The position numbers and the translations under genes were made by a program. Shown here piece after piece: positions 10,372 to 21,209 of a stretch of 64,000 nucleotides of DNA. Position 1 is the first letter of the stretch. Every line of letters starts with the position of its first letter. The DNA comes from Mycolicibacterium neworleansense (lineage in GTDB: Bacteria; Actinomycetota; Actinomycetes; Mycobacteriales; Mycobacteriaceae). The stretch is taken from contig NZ_CWKH01000001.1 in assembly GCF_001245615.1 (NCBI RefSeq), forward strand, positions 1,426,001-1,490,000, read 5' to 3'. A model generated the notes under the pieces. The model did no database searches and was not told the DNA's origin. It worked only from the letters and a program-made list of their open reading frames with translations.

Positions 10372-11112
10372 TCAAGCCCCTGGCGTACTGACCGCCGGCG
10401 GGATCACCGGATAGGTCGGCGTCTGCACCGGCGGCCAGGCGCCCAAATCATCGCGCGCCGTGGACACCGCGATCAGCGCGTAGGCCATCGCCGCCATGGC
10501 CGCGGGAAACAAGATCGTTCCGGCGATCTGCAGCGACGTGTGCCCGAAGAAGACCGATGCCGCTTGCACCACATAGTGCACGCGGTGTTCCGGGGTCACG
10601 GGAGCGGCCGCAATATCGAGCGAACCGAACCGCCAATAGGCAAGCGCGGTACCGACACCCGCACCCACCGCCGTGGCCAACGCGCACCCGGCCGCCAGCG
10701 CGGCGGCCAGCACCGGCCCGCGATGCGGGGTCCACTGCCAAACCGCCACCGCGGCGACGACACCCAGGACGACGAGCAGGCCCACGAACATGAACGCCGA
10801 GGTGAAAAAGTGGTCGGATTCGCCGCCCAGATAGGCGTGCACCCGTTCACCGCTACGGGTCAACGCCACCACGCCGTGTACCCCCGGAGCCAGGAAAGCC
10901 CACAGCGCGCCGAGCACGGCACCGGCTACGGCCAGGGCGGCAATGACGATCAGCACTGCCCGGCCACGCGAAACCCGCGGCGCCCCAGGGATATCGGCGT
11001 ATGCCAGGCCGGCGGGCGCGCTCTGCTCTTCGCCCGAGAGGCTCATCTGTGCCCTCTGCTCTTCGCCCGAGAGGCTCATCTGTGCCCTCTGCTCTTCGCC
11101 CGAGAGGCTCAT
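10372..11112 (-). CDS. DUF2567-type membrane protein with an N-terminal 11-residue repeat
   Basis: 246 residues, corresponding by position to Rv1591. The N-terminus is three copies of [11 protein letters not shown] (third copy partial), then four hydrophobic segments (about 50-74, 103-128, 136-165 and 200-222) and a proline-rich tail. The start is placed at ATG 11112 because it overlaps the bsaP stop (ATGA). However, every repeat copy supplies another in-frame ATG preceded by AGAGG, so initiation at 11079 or 11046 is possible. Function unknown; it is the third gene of a bioB-bsaP-DUF2567 string. Confidence 0.75.
   Translation of the reverse strand: MSLSGEEQRAQMSLSGEEQRAQMSLSGEEQSAPAGLAYADIPGAPRVSRGRAVLIVIAALAVAGAVLGALWAFLAPGVHGVVALTRSGERVHAYLGGESDHFFTSAFMFVGLLVVLGVVAAVAVWQWTPHRGPVLAAALAAGCALATAVGAGVGTALAYWRFGSLDIAAAPVTPEHRVHYVVQAASVFFGHTSLQIAGTILFPAAMAAMAYALIAVSTARDDLGAWPPVQTPTYPVIPPAVSTPGA
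11021..11112 (-). repeat. 33-bp tandem repeat, 2.8 copies
   Basis: Two full copies (11080-11112 and 11047-11079) and one partial copy (11021-11046) of a 33-bp unit, identical over the shared length. Each encodes [11 protein letters not shown] in frame and carries an AGAGG ribosome-site-like stretch seven bases before the next ATG. The array sits at the 5' end of the DUF2567 gene, directly against the bsaP stop codon. Confidence 0.95.
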
Positions 11113-11354
11113 CGCCGCGTATCCAGGTCCGTGGAATCCACCTGCCCATGCCGCGAGCACTTCGCCCACCACCCGGTCGGGCGCACCTGGACGATCATCC
11201 GGCGGCCGCACTCGGCGCAGAACCGGGGCGGCTCCAGGCCGAGCTGTGCCGCGGTCGGCAGCACGCTGCCCTCCGCCGCGTCAGCCTGGACCCCGGTGTA
11301 GACGTTGTACAGCCCGGCGCCGACGGGCGCGGGCAGAGCCGGCGTTTCTGCCAT
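11109..11354 (-). CDS. bsaP: Biotin synthase auxiliary protein BsaP (Rv1590-like)
   Basis: About 81 residues. The C-terminal half holds a cysteine motif [12 protein letters not shown] followed by WWAKCSRHG, that is CxxC plus a later Cys, suited to binding a metal or Fe-S centre. From the literature, the small gene next to mycobacterial bioB (Rv1590 and its M. smegmatis counterpart) is needed for biotin synthase to convert dethiobiotin to biotin. It lies 24 bases after bioB and overlaps the next gene by four bases. Alternative GTG starts at 11366 and 11369 would add a few residues. Confidence 0.82.
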   Translation of the reverse strand: MAETPALPAPVGAGLYNVYTGVQADAAEGSVLPTAAQLGLEPPRFCAECGRRMIVQVRPTGWWAKCSRHGQVDSTDLDTRR

Positions 11355-11378
11355 CTCGGAGATCACCACACCCCTGTT

Positions 11379-12404
<1,026 letters not shown>

Positions 12405-12429
12405 TCATGTGGCCGGTCGAGCCGACACT

Positions 12430-12442
12430 TGAACACCGTTCA
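12430..12442. promoter_or_regulatory. BioQ operator between bioB and bioQ
   Basis: Perfect 13-bp palindrome TGAACACCGTTCA (TGAAC-ACC-GTTCA). It lies 16-28 bases before the bioQ start, immediately upstream of its -10 hexamer TAGGGT (12446-12451). The same sequence recurs at 15467-15479 in front of bioF. It matches what is described as the BioQ box of mycobacteria; a bound repressor would block both bioQ and bioB. Confidence 0.85.
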
Positions 12443-12457
12443 GGCTAGGGTAACGGT

Positions 12458-13066
12458 GTGCAACTCCACAAACCCGACGTGGTGGATGCGGCGACGGCCA
12501 TCCTGGACAACTACGGCATCGCCGACCTGACGATGCGGCGCCTGGCCCGTGAGCTCAATGTCAGCCCGGGGGCGCTGTACTGGCACTTCGCCAACAAACA
12601 GGAACTGCTCGGCGCCGTCGCCGACCGCATCCTGCAACCCGTCCGCGTCGAGGGCACCGCAACAGCCTGGCCGGGCCGGATCCACCAGACCTGCGCGGCG
12701 TTGCGTGATGCACTGCTGTCGCACACCGACGGTGCCGAGCTCGTCTCGTCCAGTTTTGCCGCCGGCCAGTCCCAGATCGTCGGCGAGATCGTGGCGCAGC
12801 TCGCCGATGCGGCCCAGCGGGCCGGCGTCATGTCGCCTGATGACGAGTTGGCCGCCCGCACGGTGCTCTACTACGTGCTGGGCTTCACGGCAGACGAACA
12901 ATCCCGGCTGCAGTGGGACGCGGCGGGTGCTCTGACCGACGAGCAGTCGGTGCTCAATCGCGACACGTCACGTCAGTTCGCCTTCGGCCTGCAACTGCTC
13001 GTCGACGGGTTGGCAGTCCGCGGCGCCAGCACGCTCAGCGCCGGCCGCGACATCGGGCAGGGATGA
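12458..13066 (+). CDS. bioQ: BioQ, TetR-family repressor of biotin genes
   Basis: 202 residues. The N-terminal TetR HTH reads LTMRRLARELNVSPGALYWHF at about residues 24-44, followed by NKQELLGAVADRIL. The C-terminal ligand/dimer domain ends FAFGLQLLVDGLAVRG. The gene is divergent from bioB with a TGAAC-N3-GTTCA palindrome between, the arrangement described for BioQ of M. smegmatis. The GTG start at 12458 lies seven bases after TAGGGT, so the mRNA may be leaderless. Autorepression is likely from the operator position. The name rests on context plus family. Confidence 0.85.
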   Translation: MQLHKPDVVDAATAILDNYGIADLTMRRLARELNVSPGALYWHFANKQELLGAVADRILQPVRVEGTATAWPGRIHQTCAALRDALLSHTDGAELVSSSFAAGQSQIVGEIVAQLADAAQRAGVMSPDDELAARTVLYYVLGFTADEQSRLQWDAAGALTDEQSVLNRDTSRQFAFGLQLLVDGLAVRGASTLSAGRDIGQG

Positions 13067-13077
13067 TCGCCGCCCGA

Positions 13078-13587
13078 TCAGCCGATCGGGTGTTCGGTGC
13101 GCTTGTCGCCGTCCCAATGTCGTAGGCCCGTCACCCGTCCGACGATCTCGGCCGGACGTCCGGCGATGCGCATCGCGGTGGCGAGCCGCCCCGGAGCGAC
13201 TCGCCGGGCCAGGGTCACGTGCGGCGTCCACTGCCCCGGTTCGGCGTGCGGCATCGGGGCCGGATCCATGAACGGCAGACACAGCCGGTGGGCATCGGCC
13301 TGCACCGTGAGCAGCTCGGCAGTCGGAACCAGCAGCCGCGCCAGCACCCCGGCCGAACGGCCGAAGATCAGCGTCGCCCCGATCCGGCACGGCAACGGGA
13401 ATCGGTCGACGAGCACACCCAGTTCCTCCTCGGCCCGGGCATCGATGCGCTGGGCCACCGTCAGCGTGGCATGCGGCCGGCTGGCCGGTGCCTGGCTGGG
13501 AATATCCGCGTCGCGCAGCGCATCCCAGATTCCGCGGACGGCGGCTTCAGTGTCCGGGTCGAAAACCAGCTCGACGGAATGCACCAT
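13078..13587 (-). CDS. 2H phosphoesterase-superfamily protein (2'-5' RNA ligase-like)
   Basis: 169 residues with two HxTx motifs that form the 2H catalytic pair: HATLTV at about residues 44-49 and HVTLAR at about 122-127. Such proteins act as 2'-5' RNA ligases or cyclic nucleotide phosphodiesterases; the true substrate here is unknown. It begins one base after the bioD stop and so belongs to the bioF-bioD transcript, equivalent to Rv1571. Why an RNA/cyclic-phosphate enzyme travels with biotin genes is not clear. Confidence 0.85.
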   Translation of the reverse strand: MVHSVELVFDPDTEAAVRGIWDALRDADIPSQAPASRPHATLTVAQRIDARAEEELGVLVDRFPLPCRIGATLIFGRSAGVLARLLVPTAELLTVQADAHRLCLPFMDPAPMPHAEPGQWTPHVTLARRVAPGRLATAMRIAGRPAEIVGRVTGLRHWDGDKRTEHPIG

Positions 13588-13588
13588 G

Positions 13589-14266
13589 TCAGATCAGGCC
13601 GGTCAGCCAGTCTCGGTCGAAGGCGTTGGCACACAGTGCCTCGAACTCCTCGGCAGTCCCGCCGCCGGCACCGGCCGGCAGTACCGCGCGGACGGGCGCC
13701 AGCCGCGCCAGCGCCTCCCGGTTGCCCAACTCCGCCACGCCGGGGTTCTCCGGCCACGCGCCAATCACCAGGCCGGCGCACGGAATCCCTTGCCCGGAAA
13801 GCGATTCCAAGGTCAAAGCGGTGTGGTTGAGTGTTCCCAAGCCCGGGGACACCACGACCAGAACGGCCGCCGACAGATCGGCGGCCAGGTCACGCACCGT
13901 GACGCCGTCAGCGCCCAGTTCGACGAGGAGACCACCGGCTCCTTCGACCACGGTCAGCCCGCCGGGAATCTCGGCACCGCGCACCGCCTCCACCAACTCG
14001 GTACGGGTCGGCAACGCACACCCGGCCCGGTGCGCAGCGGCCACCGGGGCCAGCGGCTCCGGATACCGCCATCCGCCGTGCAGGTTGTCCGCCCCGGACA
14101 ACCGGTTCACCTCACCGAGGTCGTTGTCTCCGTCGATGGTTCCGGTCTGCACCGGCTTGCACACCGCGACGTCGAGACCGGCGAGGCGGGCCGCACACGC
14201 CAGCGCGGCGGTCGTCACCGTCTTGCCGACACCGGTGTCGGTGCCGGTGACGACCAACGTGCTCAC
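13589..14266 (-). CDS. bioD: Dethiobiotin synthetase
   Basis: ATP-dependent ring closure of 7,8-diaminopelargonate with CO2 to dethiobiotin. 225 residues. The N-terminal P-loop reads [11 protein letters not shown] at about residues 5-15; [13 protein letters not shown] binds the diamine substrate; [12 protein letters not shown] is the second nucleotide/Mg block. The C-terminus is typical. Its ATG overlaps the bioF stop by four bases, so the two are translationally coupled. Confidence 0.96.
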   Translation of the reverse strand: MSTLVVTGTDTGVGKTVTTAALACAARLAGLDVAVCKPVQTGTIDGDNDLGEVNRLSGADNLHGGWRYPEPLAPVAAAHRAGCALPTRTELVEAVRGAEIPGGLTVVEGAGGLLVELGADGVTVRDLAADLSAAVLVVVSPGLGTLNHTALTLESLSGQGIPCAGLVIGAWPENPGVAELGNREALARLAPVRAVLPAGAGGGTAEEFEALCANAFDRDWLTGLI

Positions 14267-15411
14267 AACCGGGCCTTCGACAGCACCTCGGTCAACACCT
14301 GCCGGGCCAGGCCCATCTCGTCGGCGGTCAACGAGGCCCGCGCGGTCAAGCGCAGTCGTGAGGTGCCTTCAGGGACCGTCGGCGGACGGAAGCAGCCCAC
14401 GCGGACGCCACGGTCCAGGCAGGCCGCGGCTGCCGCCACCGCCACCTCCGGATCGCCGAGGATCACCGAGACGACCGCGGATTCGGGTACAGCGGCGTCC
14501 CCGGAGATCCGGGCCAGTTCAGCGGCATGGTGCAACACGGCTTGGGCTCGCTGCGGTTCGGCGATCAACACCCGCAGCGCGGCCCACGCCGCGCCGACGG
14601 CCGCCGGGGCCAGCCCCGTGTCGAAGATGAACGGGCGGGCCGCATCGATCAGGTGGGCGCGGATCGGCTCCGGGCCGAGCACGACCCCGCCCTGGCTGCC
14701 GAGGGCCTTGGACAGCGTCGTCGTCATCACGACGTCCGGCGCCCCGGCCAGCCCGACCTCGTAGAGCAGGCCCTGCCCGCCCGGGCCGCGCACACCGAGC
14801 CCGTGTGCCTCGTCGACGAGCATCAGCGCGCCGTGCCGGCGACACACCGCGTGCAGCTCACGCAGCGGCGCCAGTGCCCCGTCGGTGCTGAACACGGATT
14901 CGGTCAGCACCACCGCGCGCTCCTCGGTGCGCGCCGACAACGCGGCATCGACCGCGTCCACGTCACGGTGCGGGGTGACGTGGACCCGGGCACGCGACAA
15001 CCGGCAGGCATCGACCAGGGACGCGTGGGTGAGTGCGTCGGAAACCAGCAGCGAGCCCGGTCCCGACAGTGCGACGACGGCGCCGAGGTTGGCGGTGTAG
15101 CCCGAGGAGAAGACCAACGCCGACTCGGCCCCGACGAACGTCGCCAGGGCGGTCTCGAACCCCTCGTGCAGTTCGGTGTTACCGGTGACCAGCCGGGATC
15201 CCCCGGCGCCGGCACCCCAGGTCCGCAGCGCTTCGATGCCGCCGTCGAGCACCTGCGGGTGCTGCGACAACCCGAGGTAATCGTTGGAGGCCAGGTCCAG
15301 CTCGGTGGCCACGGCGGGCCGGGTGCGCAGCTCGCGACGCAGTCCGGCCTGCCGGCGCTGCTGCTCGACGTCGGCGAGCCAGGCCAGCGGTGAAAGCTCC
15401 GTGCGCGTCAC
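14263..15411 (-). CDS. bioF: 8-amino-7-oxononanoate synthase
   Basis: PLP enzyme joining pimeloyl-ACP or pimeloyl-CoA with L-alanine, first dedicated step of the biotin ring pathway. 382 residues. Conserved segments: [17 protein letters not shown] near residue 40, [30 protein letters not shown], and the PLP lysine in [13 protein letters not shown] at about residues 230-242. GTG 15411 follows GAGGAG. A BioQ box lies 56 bases upstream, so bioF-bioD-2H should be a BioQ-controlled unit separate from bioA. Confidence 0.96.
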   Translation of the reverse strand: MTRTELSPLAWLADVEQQRRQAGLRRELRTRPAVATELDLASNDYLGLSQHPQVLDGGIEALRTWGAGAGGSRLVTGNTELHEGFETALATFVGAESALVFSSGYTANLGAVVALSGPGSLLVSDALTHASLVDACRLSRARVHVTPHRDVDAVDAALSARTEERAVVLTESVFSTDGALAPLRELHAVCRRHGALMLVDEAHGLGVRGPGGQGLLYEVGLAGAPDVVMTTTLSKALGSQGGVVLGPEPIRAHLIDAARPFIFDTGLAPAAVGAAWAALRVLIAEPQRAQAVLHHAAELARISGDAAVPESAVVSVILGDPEVAVAAAAACLDRGVRVGCFRPPTVPEGTSRLRLTARASLTADEMGLARQVLTEVLSKARL

Positions 15412-15466
15412 GTGGTGCTCCTCAATGCCGATCCTCGGCCTTGAACACGTCGGCGGTGCCGACCCT

Positions 15467-15479
15467 TGAACACCGTTCA
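15467..15479. promoter_or_regulatory. BioQ operator upstream of bioF, overlapping the bioA stop codon
   Basis: Second perfect copy of TGAACACCGTTCA. On the - strand its first three bases are the TGA stop of bioA. A further partial copy, TTGAACAC, lies at 15441-15448, and the intervening stretch forms a short GTCGGC/GCCGAC stem (15449-15463). The box precedes bioF by 56 bases. Confidence 0.85.
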
Positions 15480-16775
15480 GGTTAGTGCACGCGCCACGCC
15501 GACCATGCCCGCGGTGATCTGTTCGACCTCCGCGCGCGTGCAGATGAAGGGCGGCATCGCATAGATCAGCTTGCCGAACGGGCGCAGCCAGACGCCGTGA
15601 CTCAACGCAGCCAGGGTGGCCACGCGCATGTCCACCGGCTCGCTCATCTCGATCACGCCGATCGCACCGAGCACCCGGACATCGGCTACTCCGGGCAGCG
15701 AGCGGGCCGGCTCAAGACCTTCCCGCAATCCCTCTTCGATCGCGGCCACCCGGGCCGGCCAATCACCACTGATCAGCAATTCCACCGCGGCAACGCCGAC
15801 CGCGCAGGCCAGCGCGTTGGCCATGAACGTCGGTCCGTGCATGAGGGCGCCGGGCTCCCCCTCGCTGATCGTCCGCGCGACCTCGCGCGTGCACAGTGTG
15901 GCCGCCAGCGTGATGTAACCGCCGGTGAGCGCCTTGCCCACACACATGATGTCGGGGCTGATCCCGGCATGTTCGGCGGCGAACAGCTTGCCGGTGCGGC
16001 CGAATCCGGTGGCGATCTCATCGAAGATCAGCAACACATCGTGGCGGTCGCAGATCGCGCGCAGGTCAGACAGGTAGCGCGCATCGTGAAAGCGCATGCC
16101 CCCGGCGCCCTGCACCATGGGTTCAACGATCACCGCGGCGAGCTCGTGGGCATGCTCGGCCAGCTGCCGTTCGAACGCCTCGCTATAGGCCGGTTGATAG
16201 TCGGCCGGCACGGGCGGTGCGAAAATTTGGGGCACCAGAACGTCGGTCCACAGCGAATGCATGCCGCCGTCGGGATCGCACACGCTCATCGGGGTGAACG
16301 TGTCGCCGTGATAGCCGCCGCGCCATGTCATCAGGCGGTGCTTGGCGCCCTTGCCGAGGCTGCGCCAATATTGCAGCGCCATCTTCACCGCCACCTCGAC
16401 GGACACCGACCCGGAATCGCTGAAGAAGACGGTCTCCAAGCCCTCGGGGGTGAGTTCGACCAGCAGTTGGGCCAGCCGTGCGGCCGGTTCATGCGTCAGA
16501 CCGCCGAACATGACGTGATTCATGGTGGCGAGCTGGTCATTGATCGCACGGTCCAGCACCGGGTGCCCGTGACCGTGCACGGCCGTCCACCACGACGCCA
16601 TCGCATCGATCACCTCGATCGTTGCGCCGTCGGTAGGGTCGATCACAGACAGCCACGCGCCTTTGGCACCGACCGCCACTACCGGCGGAAGCGCCGCGGA
16701 GCCCATGGCGCTGTAGGGGTGCCAGATGTGGGCCGCGTCGATGGCATTGATCTGCGCTGGGGTCAGCTCAGCCAC
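15477..16775 (-). CDS. bioA: Adenosylmethionine-8-amino-7-oxononanoate aminotransferase (DAPA synthase)
   Basis: PLP aminotransferase using SAM as amino donor to make 7,8-diaminopelargonate. 432 residues, close to M. tuberculosis BioA. Segments in order: [10 protein letters not shown] near residue 15, [63 protein letters not shown], and the PLP lysine in [13 protein letters not shown] 16775 begins [21 protein letters not shown] hexamer ends nine bases before it, so the transcript may be nearly leaderless. No BioQ box is seen at its own promoter. Confidence 0.95.
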   Translation of the reverse strand: MAELTPAQINAIDAAHIWHPYSAMGSAALPPVVAVGAKGAWLSVIDPTDGATIEVIDAMASWWTAVHGHGHPVLDRAINDQLATMNHVMFGGLTHEPAARLAQLLVELTPEGLETVFFSDSGSVSVEVAVKMALQYWRSLGKGAKHRLMTWRGGYHGDTFTPMSVCDPDGGMHSLWTDVLVPQIFAPPVPADYQPAYSEAFERQLAEHAHELAAVIVEPMVQGAGGMRFHDARYLSDLRAICDRHDVLLIFDEIATGFGRTGKLFAAEHAGISPDIMCVGKALTGGYITLAATLCTREVARTISEGEPGALMHGPTFMANALACAVGVAAVELLISGDWPARVAAIEEGLREGLEPARSLPGVADVRVLGAIGVIEMSEPVDMRVATLAALSHGVWLRPFGKLIYAMPPFICTRAEVEQITAGMVGVARALT

Positions 16776-16798
16776 AGTCGGGCAGCCTAGCCCTTTGC

Positions 16799-16811
16799 TC
16801 ACAGACTGTGA
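16799..16811. promoter_or_regulatory. Palindrome in the bioA / acyltransferase intergenic region
   Basis: Inverted repeat TCACAG-A-CTGTGA located upstream of the bioA -10 and about 55 bases before the divergent acyltransferase start. It differs from the BioQ box. It may be an operator for either gene; the binding protein is unknown. Confidence 0.35.
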
Positions 16812-16866
16812 CGCACGCATCCGAAATGTGAGCGGCAGACCGATGTTAGGTAAATTGGCCTCGACC

Positions 16867-19035
16867 ATGGAAACCCTTGACGCCCCCCGGACGGAGCCCG
16901 GCACCGAATCCGGTTCCGTTCCACGCGCAGTCATGGGTACCCGTGCATCGGGTTTCTACCGCCATGATCTGGATGGACTGCGCGGCGTCGCCATCGCCCT
17001 CGTGGCGATGTTCCACATCTGGTTCGGTCGGGTTTCCGGTGGTGTCGACGTATTCCTGGCGCTGTCCGGATTCTTCTTCGGCGGCAAGATCCTGCGGATC
17101 GCACTGAACCCAGAGGCGCCGCTGTGGCCGCTTCCCGAAGTGGTCCGACTGATTCGACGCCTGCTTCCCGCGCTCGTCGTCGTGCTTGCCGCGGCCGCGG
17201 TGCTGACCATCCTCGTGCAGCCGGAAACCCGCTGGGAAACATTTGCTGACCAAAGCCTGGCAAGCCTGGGTTATTACCAGAACTGGGAGCTGGCCAACAC
17301 CGCCGCGGACTACCTTCGCGCCGGTGAGGCGGTCAGCCCGCTGCAGCACATCTGGTCGATGTCGGTGCAGGGACAGTTCTATCTGGCGTTTCTGCTGCTG
17401 GTCTTCGGGTTCGCTTTTCTCGGCCGCCGGCTGTTCGGCCGCCACCTGCGTACCGCGTTCATCGTTTTACTGAGCGCACTGACCATCGCGTCCTTCGTGT
17501 ACGCGATCATCGCCCACAACAACGACCAGGCCACGGCCTACTACAACAGCTTCGCTCGTGGCTGGGAGCTGCTGATCGGCGCACTTGCCGGCGCACTGGT
17601 CCCGGCGGTGCGGTGGCCGATGTGGCTGCGCACCATCCTGGCGACCGTCTCGCTGGCCGCGATCCTGTCGTGCGGCTGGTGGATCGACGGCGTCAAGGAA
17701 TTTCCCGGGCCGTGGACATTGGTTCCGGTCGGCGCCACGATCATCTTCATCCTGACCGCCGCCAACCAAGCCGACGATCCGACCGCGGGCCAGCGGCTGC
17801 CCGCACCCAACCGGATGCTGGCGACGAAGCCTTTCGTATCACTGGGCTCGATGGCCTACTCGCTGTATCTGTGGCACTGGCCCCTGCTGATCTTCTGGCT
17901 GTCCTACTCGGGCCACTCACACGCGAACTTCCTCGAGGGCACGATCGTGCTGCTCGTTTCAGGCGTTCTGGCGTGGCTCACCACCCGCTACATCGAAGAG
18001 CCCCTGCGCTCGCAGAAGGCCAAGGCCACCACCACCGCGGCTCCGGTTCCGCTGCGGGTGCGCCTGCGGCGGCCGACCATCGTTCTCGGTTCCATCGTCG
18101 GTCTTCTCGGTATCGCACTGACGGCCACCTCGTTCACCTGGCGTGAGCATGTCACCGTGCAGCGGGCCAACGGCAAGGAACTGTCCGGACTGTCGGCCCG
18201 CGACTATCCGGGTGCACGCGCACTGCTCGACCACGCGCGCGTCCCCAAACTGCCGATGCGCCCCACCGTGCTCGAGGCCAAGGACGATCTGCCCGCATCC
18301 ACGACCGACGGCTGCATCAGCGATTTCGGCAACACCGACATCATCAACTGCACGTACGGCGACAAGAACGCGACGCGCACCATCGCAGTCGCCGGCGGAT
18401 CGCACGCCGAGCACTGGATCACCGCACTGGACCTGCTGGGCCGCCGGCACAACTTCAAAGTGGTCACCTACCTCAAGATGGGTTGCCCCCTGACCACCGA
18501 GGAAACGCCGCTCGTGATGGGCGACAACCGCCCGTATCCGAAATGTCATGAGTGGAACGAAAAGGTGATGTCGCAGCTCATCACCGACCGTCCCGACTTC
18601 GTCTTCACCACCTCGACTCGGCCCTGGAACATCAAGCCGGGAGACGTGATGCCCGGCACCTACATCGGAATCTGGGAAACCTTCTCCAAGAACAACATTC
18701 CGGTCCTGGCTATGCGCGACACCCCATGGCTGACCCGCAACGGCGAGCCCTACTTCCCATACGATTGCCTGGCCAACGGCGGCGATTCCATCTCCTGCGG
18801 CATCGAGCGGTCCAAGGTACTCTCCGACCACAACCCCACGCTGGATTTCGTCGGGAGGTTTCCTCTGCTCAAGCCACTCGACATGAGCGATGCGGTGTGC
18901 CGTAAGGACTATTGCCGCGTGGTGGAGGGAAATGTGTTGCTGTACCACGATTCTCATCACATCTCCACGACGTACATGCGGACCATGACAGGTGAACTGG
19001 GCCGTCAGATGGCGGCGGCCACCGGTTGGTGGTGA
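16867..19035 (+). CDS. Acyltransferase-3 / SGNH two-domain membrane protein
   Basis: 722 residues, like Rv1565c and the OafA group of sugar O-acyltransferases. The N-terminal acyltransferase-3 domain (about 20-380) starts [19 protein letters not shown], with the conserved R/H elements, and has about ten membrane helices including [15 protein letters not shown] linker leads to a periplasmic SGNH-like domain with [10 protein letters not shown] and the terminal HDSHHIS, consistent with a Ser-Asp-His site. It probably moves an acyl group onto an exported sugar or lipid. It ends four bases before treX, so it may belong to the trehalose operon. ATG 16867 chosen; 16843 possible. Confidence 0.88.
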   Translation: METLDAPRTEPGTESGSVPRAVMGTRASGFYRHDLDGLRGVAIALVAMFHIWFGRVSGGVDVFLALSGFFFGGKILRIALNPEAPLWPLPEVVRLIRRLLPALVVVLAAAAVLTILVQPETRWETFADQSLASLGYYQNWELANTAADYLRAGEAVSPLQHIWSMSVQGQFYLAFLLLVFGFAFLGRRLFGRHLRTAFIVLLSALTIASFVYAIIAHNNDQATAYYNSFARGWELLIGALAGALVPAVRWPMWLRTILATVSLAAILSCGWWIDGVKEFPGPWTLVPVGATIIFILTAANQADDPTAGQRLPAPNRMLATKPFVSLGSMAYSLYLWHWPLLIFWLSYSGHSHANFLEGTIVLLVSGVLAWLTTRYIEEPLRSQKAKATTTAAPVPLRVRLRRPTIVLGSIVGLLGIALTATSFTWREHVTVQRANGKELSGLSARDYPGARALLDHARVPKLPMRPTVLEAKDDLPASTTDGCISDFGNTDIINCTYGDKNATRTIAVAGGSHAEHWITALDLLGRRHNFKVVTYLKMGCPLTTEETPLVMGDNRPYPKCHEWNEKVMSQLITDRPDFVFTTSTRPWNIKPGDVMPGTYIGIWETFSKNNIPVLAMRDTPWLTRNGEPYFPYDCLANGGDSISCGIERSKVLSDHNPTLDFVGRFPLLKPLDMSDAVCRKDYCRVVEGNVLLYHDSHHISTTYMRTMTGELGRQMAAATGWW

Positions 19036-19039
19036 AACC

Positions 19040-21208
19040 ATGCCGCCGTCGTCCGCAGTGCCTCCGTCTTCCGCCCCTACGCCGATGTCGACTGTCTGGC
19101 CCGGCGAGCCGTATCCCCTTGGCGCGACCTATGACGGTGCGGGGACCAACTTCTCGTTGTTCTCCGAAGTAGCCGAGCGTGTCGAACTGTGCCTGATCGC
19201 CAAGGACGGCACCGAGCAACGGATCAATCTCGAAGAGGTCGACGGGTACGTCTGGCACGCCTATCTGCCGACGGTGACACCCGGCCAGCGCTACGGGTAT
19301 CGGGTGCACGGCCCGTGGGATCCCGGCAGCGGGCACCGGTGCGACCCCAGCAAGCTGCTGTTGGACCCGTACGGCAAGTCGTTCCACGGCGACTTCGACT
19401 TCAGCCAGGCCCTTTTCTCCTACGATCTGACGGCCGACCCGCCCGGCACCGGAACGCCGCCACAGGTCGACTCCCTGGGCCACACCATGACGAGCGTGGT
19501 CATCAACCCGTTCTTCCAGTGGGGTTCGGACCGCGCACCCAAGACGCCGTATCACGACACGGTGATCTACGAGGCACATGTCAAGGGAATGACCCAGACC
19601 CACCCGGGTATCCCGGAGGAACTTCGGGGCACCTACGCGGGCCTGAGCCATCCGGTGGTGATCGAGTACCTCCAGTCGCTGAACGTCACCGCGATCGAGC
19701 TGATGCCGGTACACCAGTTCATGCACGATCACCGGCTTCTGGACCTCGGGCTGCGAAACTACTGGGGCTACAACACGGTCGGCTTCTTCGCTCCGCACTT
19801 CCAGTACGCGGCCACCCGGCACGCCGGCGGCGCCGTCGCCGAGTTCAAGACCATGGTCAAGGCGTTCCACGACGCCGGCATCGAGGTCATCCTGGATGTG
19901 GTCTACAACCACACCGCAGAAGGCAACCACCTCGGCCCGACCATCAACTTCCGCGGCATCGACAACGCCGCCTACTACCGGCTGCTCGACGGACAACCCG
20001 AGTACTACAAGGACTTCACCGGGACCGGAAACAGCCTGAACGCCCGGCATCCCCACACGCTGCAACTGATCATGGACTCGCTGCGCTACTGGGTGCTGGA
20101 GATGCACGTCGACGGCTTCCGGTTCGACCTGGCCTCCACGCTGGCCCGCGAATTCTATGACGTGGACCGGCTTTCAGCCTTCTTCGATCTGGTCCAGCAG
20201 GACCCGGTGGTCAGCCAGGTGAAGCTGATCGCCGAACCGTGGGACATCGGCGAGGGCGGCTACCAGGTCGGCAACTTCCCAGGTTTGTGGACCGAATGGA
20301 ACGGGAAGTATCGCGATACTGTGCGCGATTACTGGCGGGGCGAGCCCGCAACCCTCGGCGAGTTCGCCTCCCGGCTGACCGGCTCCTCGGATCTGTACGA
20401 AGCCACCGGCCGACGTCCCGGTGCCAGCATCAACTTTGTGACCTGCCACGACGGATTCACCCTCAACGATCTGGTGTCCTACAACGAGAAGCACAACGAG
20501 GCCAACGGTGAGGACAACCGAGACGGCGAGAGTCACAACCGTTCGTGGAACTGCGGGGTCGAGGGACCGACCGACGACCCGGAGATCCTGGCCCTGCGCG
20601 CAAAACAGATGCGGAACATCATGGGAACGCTGATGCTCTCCCAGGGCACCCCGATGATCGCTCACGGCGACGAGATCGGGCGGACCCAATTGGGCAACAA
20701 CAATGTGTACTGCCAGGATTCCGAACTGTCGTGGATGGACTGGTCCCTGCTCGAATCCAACGCCGACCACCTCGAATTCACCCGGAAGGTGCTGGCTTTC
20801 CGTAAGCGCCACCCGGCGTTTCGGCGCCGCCGGTTCTTCGAGGGCAAGCCGATCCGCAGCGGGGATCAGGTCCGCGACATCGCCTGGCTCACCCCCGGGG
20901 GTACCGAGATGACCCCGGAGGACTGGGGCACCGGGCTGGGCACCTGCGTCGCGGTGTTCCTCAACGGCGAGTCCATCCCGGCACCCAACGCCCGCGGTGA
21001 GCGCGTCGTCGACGACACCTTCCTGTTGTGCTTCAACGCCAATGACCATGAGCAGGATTTCGTCACCCCGAACGGCGATTACGCCGCCGAATGGACCGGG
21101 GACCTCGACACCGCCAGTCCGACGGGCGATTCGGATCTGGTCGTCGCCGCGGGCGAGAAGATCTCGCTGCAAGCCCGCTCACTGCTCGTCCTGCGCAAGA
21201 CGGCCTGA
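19040..21208 (+). CDS. treX: Glycogen debranching enzyme TreX/GlgX (GH13 isoamylase type)
   Basis: 722 residues. Hydrolyses alpha-1,6 branches of glycogen to feed trehalose synthesis. The N-terminal CBM48-like domain (PLGATYDGAGTNFSLFSE) precedes the GH13 barrel. Visible barrel motifs are DVVYNHTAEG, the nucleophile in DGFRFDLA at about residues 360-367, the acid/base in IAEPWDIG, and TCHDGFTLND. ATG 19040 gives the usual length; MSTVWPG at 19085 is a second possibility. First of three tightly spaced genes treX-treY-treZ. Confidence 0.95.
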   Translation: MPPSSAVPPSSAPTPMSTVWPGEPYPLGATYDGAGTNFSLFSEVAERVELCLIAKDGTEQRINLEEVDGYVWHAYLPTVTPGQRYGYRVHGPWDPGSGHRCDPSKLLLDPYGKSFHGDFDFSQALFSYDLTADPPGTGTPPQVDSLGHTMTSVVINPFFQWGSDRAPKTPYHDTVIYEAHVKGMTQTHPGIPEELRGTYAGLSHPVVIEYLQSLNVTAIELMPVHQFMHDHRLLDLGLRNYWGYNTVGFFAPHFQYAATRHAGGAVAEFKTMVKAFHDAGIEVILDVVYNHTAEGNHLGPTINFRGIDNAAYYRLLDGQPEYYKDFTGTGNSLNARHPHTLQLIMDSLRYWVLEMHVDGFRFDLASTLAREFYDVDRLSAFFDLVQQDPVVSQVKLIAEPWDIGEGGYQVGNFPGLWTEWNGKYRDTVRDYWRGEPATLGEFASRLTGSSDLYEATGRRPGASINFVTCHDGFTLNDLVSYNEKHNEANGEDNRDGESHNRSWNCGVEGPTDDPEILALRAKQMRNIMGTLMLSQGTPMIAHGDEIGRTQLGNNNVYCQDSELSWMDWSLLESNADHLEFTRKVLAFRKRHPAFRRRRFFEGKPIRSGDQVRDIAWLTPGGTEMTPEDWGTGLGTCVAVFLNGESIPAPNARGERVVDDTFLLCFNANDHEQDFVTPNGDYAAEWTGDLDTASPTGDSDLVVAAGEKISLQARSLLVLRKTA

Positions 21209-21209
21209 C

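Noticed and set aside
11021..11112. CRISPR-like array
   Set aside because: Direct head-to-tail 33-bp coding repeat without spacers; no cas genes anywhere in the window.
18992..19039. treX starting at 18992 inside the acyltransferase gene
   Set aside because: Would overlap the upstream gene by 44 bases with no homology; ATG 19040 lies four bases after its stop.
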